A stretch of DNA of 13,984 bases. Source: RGIG3102 sp964369975 (GTDB lineage: Bacteria; Bacillota; Clostridia; Oscillospirales; Ruminococcaceae). The position numbers and the translations under genes were made by a program. Of this stretch, positions 13,932 to 13,984 are shown one piece after another. Where the stretch lies: assembly GCA_964369975.1 (NCBI GenBank), contig CAYJFZ010000025.1, positions 1-13,984 on the forward strand. The letters are read 5' to 3'. The notes under the pieces are model-generated. The model was not told the DNA's origin, did no database searches, and saw only the letters and a list, made by a program, of their open reading frames with translations. How positions within the stretch are numbered: the stretch's first letter is position 1; the number at the start of each line of letters is the position of its first letter.

Positions 13932-13984
13932 ATTATAATATTAGTGTAATTATGTATATAAATGCCAAGAAATTTAAACTCCTA
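13932..13984. other. Window edge, unassigned
   Basis: An AT-rich 53-nt stretch upstream of the 183-aa gene. TTGGCA followed by AT-rich bases and TAATAT is faintly promoter-like on the minus strand, but spacing is not convincing. It may hold the end of another gene. Confidence 0.2.

Overview
This window looks like part of a large, AT-rich, tailed-phage-like genome. All 25 protein genes called here and all five tRNA genes lie on the minus strand and are packed head to tail, often with stop/start overlaps of the form TAATG. The key to reading it is the genetic code: TGA is a tryptophan codon. Eighteen in-frame TGA codons interrupt ten genes under the standard code. Where the family is recognisable, several fall at positions where Trp is expected, most clearly in RNase HI. 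No gene end needs TGA; every visible stop is TAA except two TAG. The window also carries a compact 72-nt tRNA with anticodon UCA and discriminator G73, which would read UGA. Start sites mostly lack a Shine-Dalgarno sequence and have A/T-rich upstream bases, as in Bacteroidota and their phages. A gut or animal-associated phage of that broad kind is my inference, not proven here.

Layout, in the direction of transcription (right to left). 13931-12270: five small uncharacterised genes, several invisible under the standard code. 12261-9486: a 269-aa unknown, thyX (flavin-dependent thymidylate synthase), a 71-aa unknown and a 290-aa unknown. 9485-9278: a gene-free stretch with nested inverted repeats. 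9277-7415: a probable lysis/membrane segment with an exported glucosaminidase endolysin, several small membrane or charged proteins, and a SemiSWEET/PQ-loop transporter. 7357-6616: tRNA-Glu, tRNA-Gly, a 94-nt structured element, tRNA-Lys, an initiator-type tRNA-Met, a possible 31-aa ORF and the UGA-reading tRNA, closed by a hairpin terminator. 6561-1: an 81-aa unknown, a GroEL chaperonin broken by a 100-N assembly gap, a 55-aa unknown, RNase HI, an 88-aa unknown, a complete ferritin, two unknowns, a family B DNA polymerase, and the start of an M20/M42-type metallopeptidase.

Together the genes suggest a self-reliant virus. It carries its own replication enzymes (PolB, RNase HI), dTMP synthesis (ThyX), folding (GroEL), translation adjustment (tRNAs including initiator and UGA-reading species), iron handling (ferritin), a possible sugar channel (SemiSWEET) and lysis functions. 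The least expected items are the ferritin and SemiSWEET genes, and two genes (PolB and RNase HI) that end in TGA-TAA, which look like fossils of a former TGA stop.
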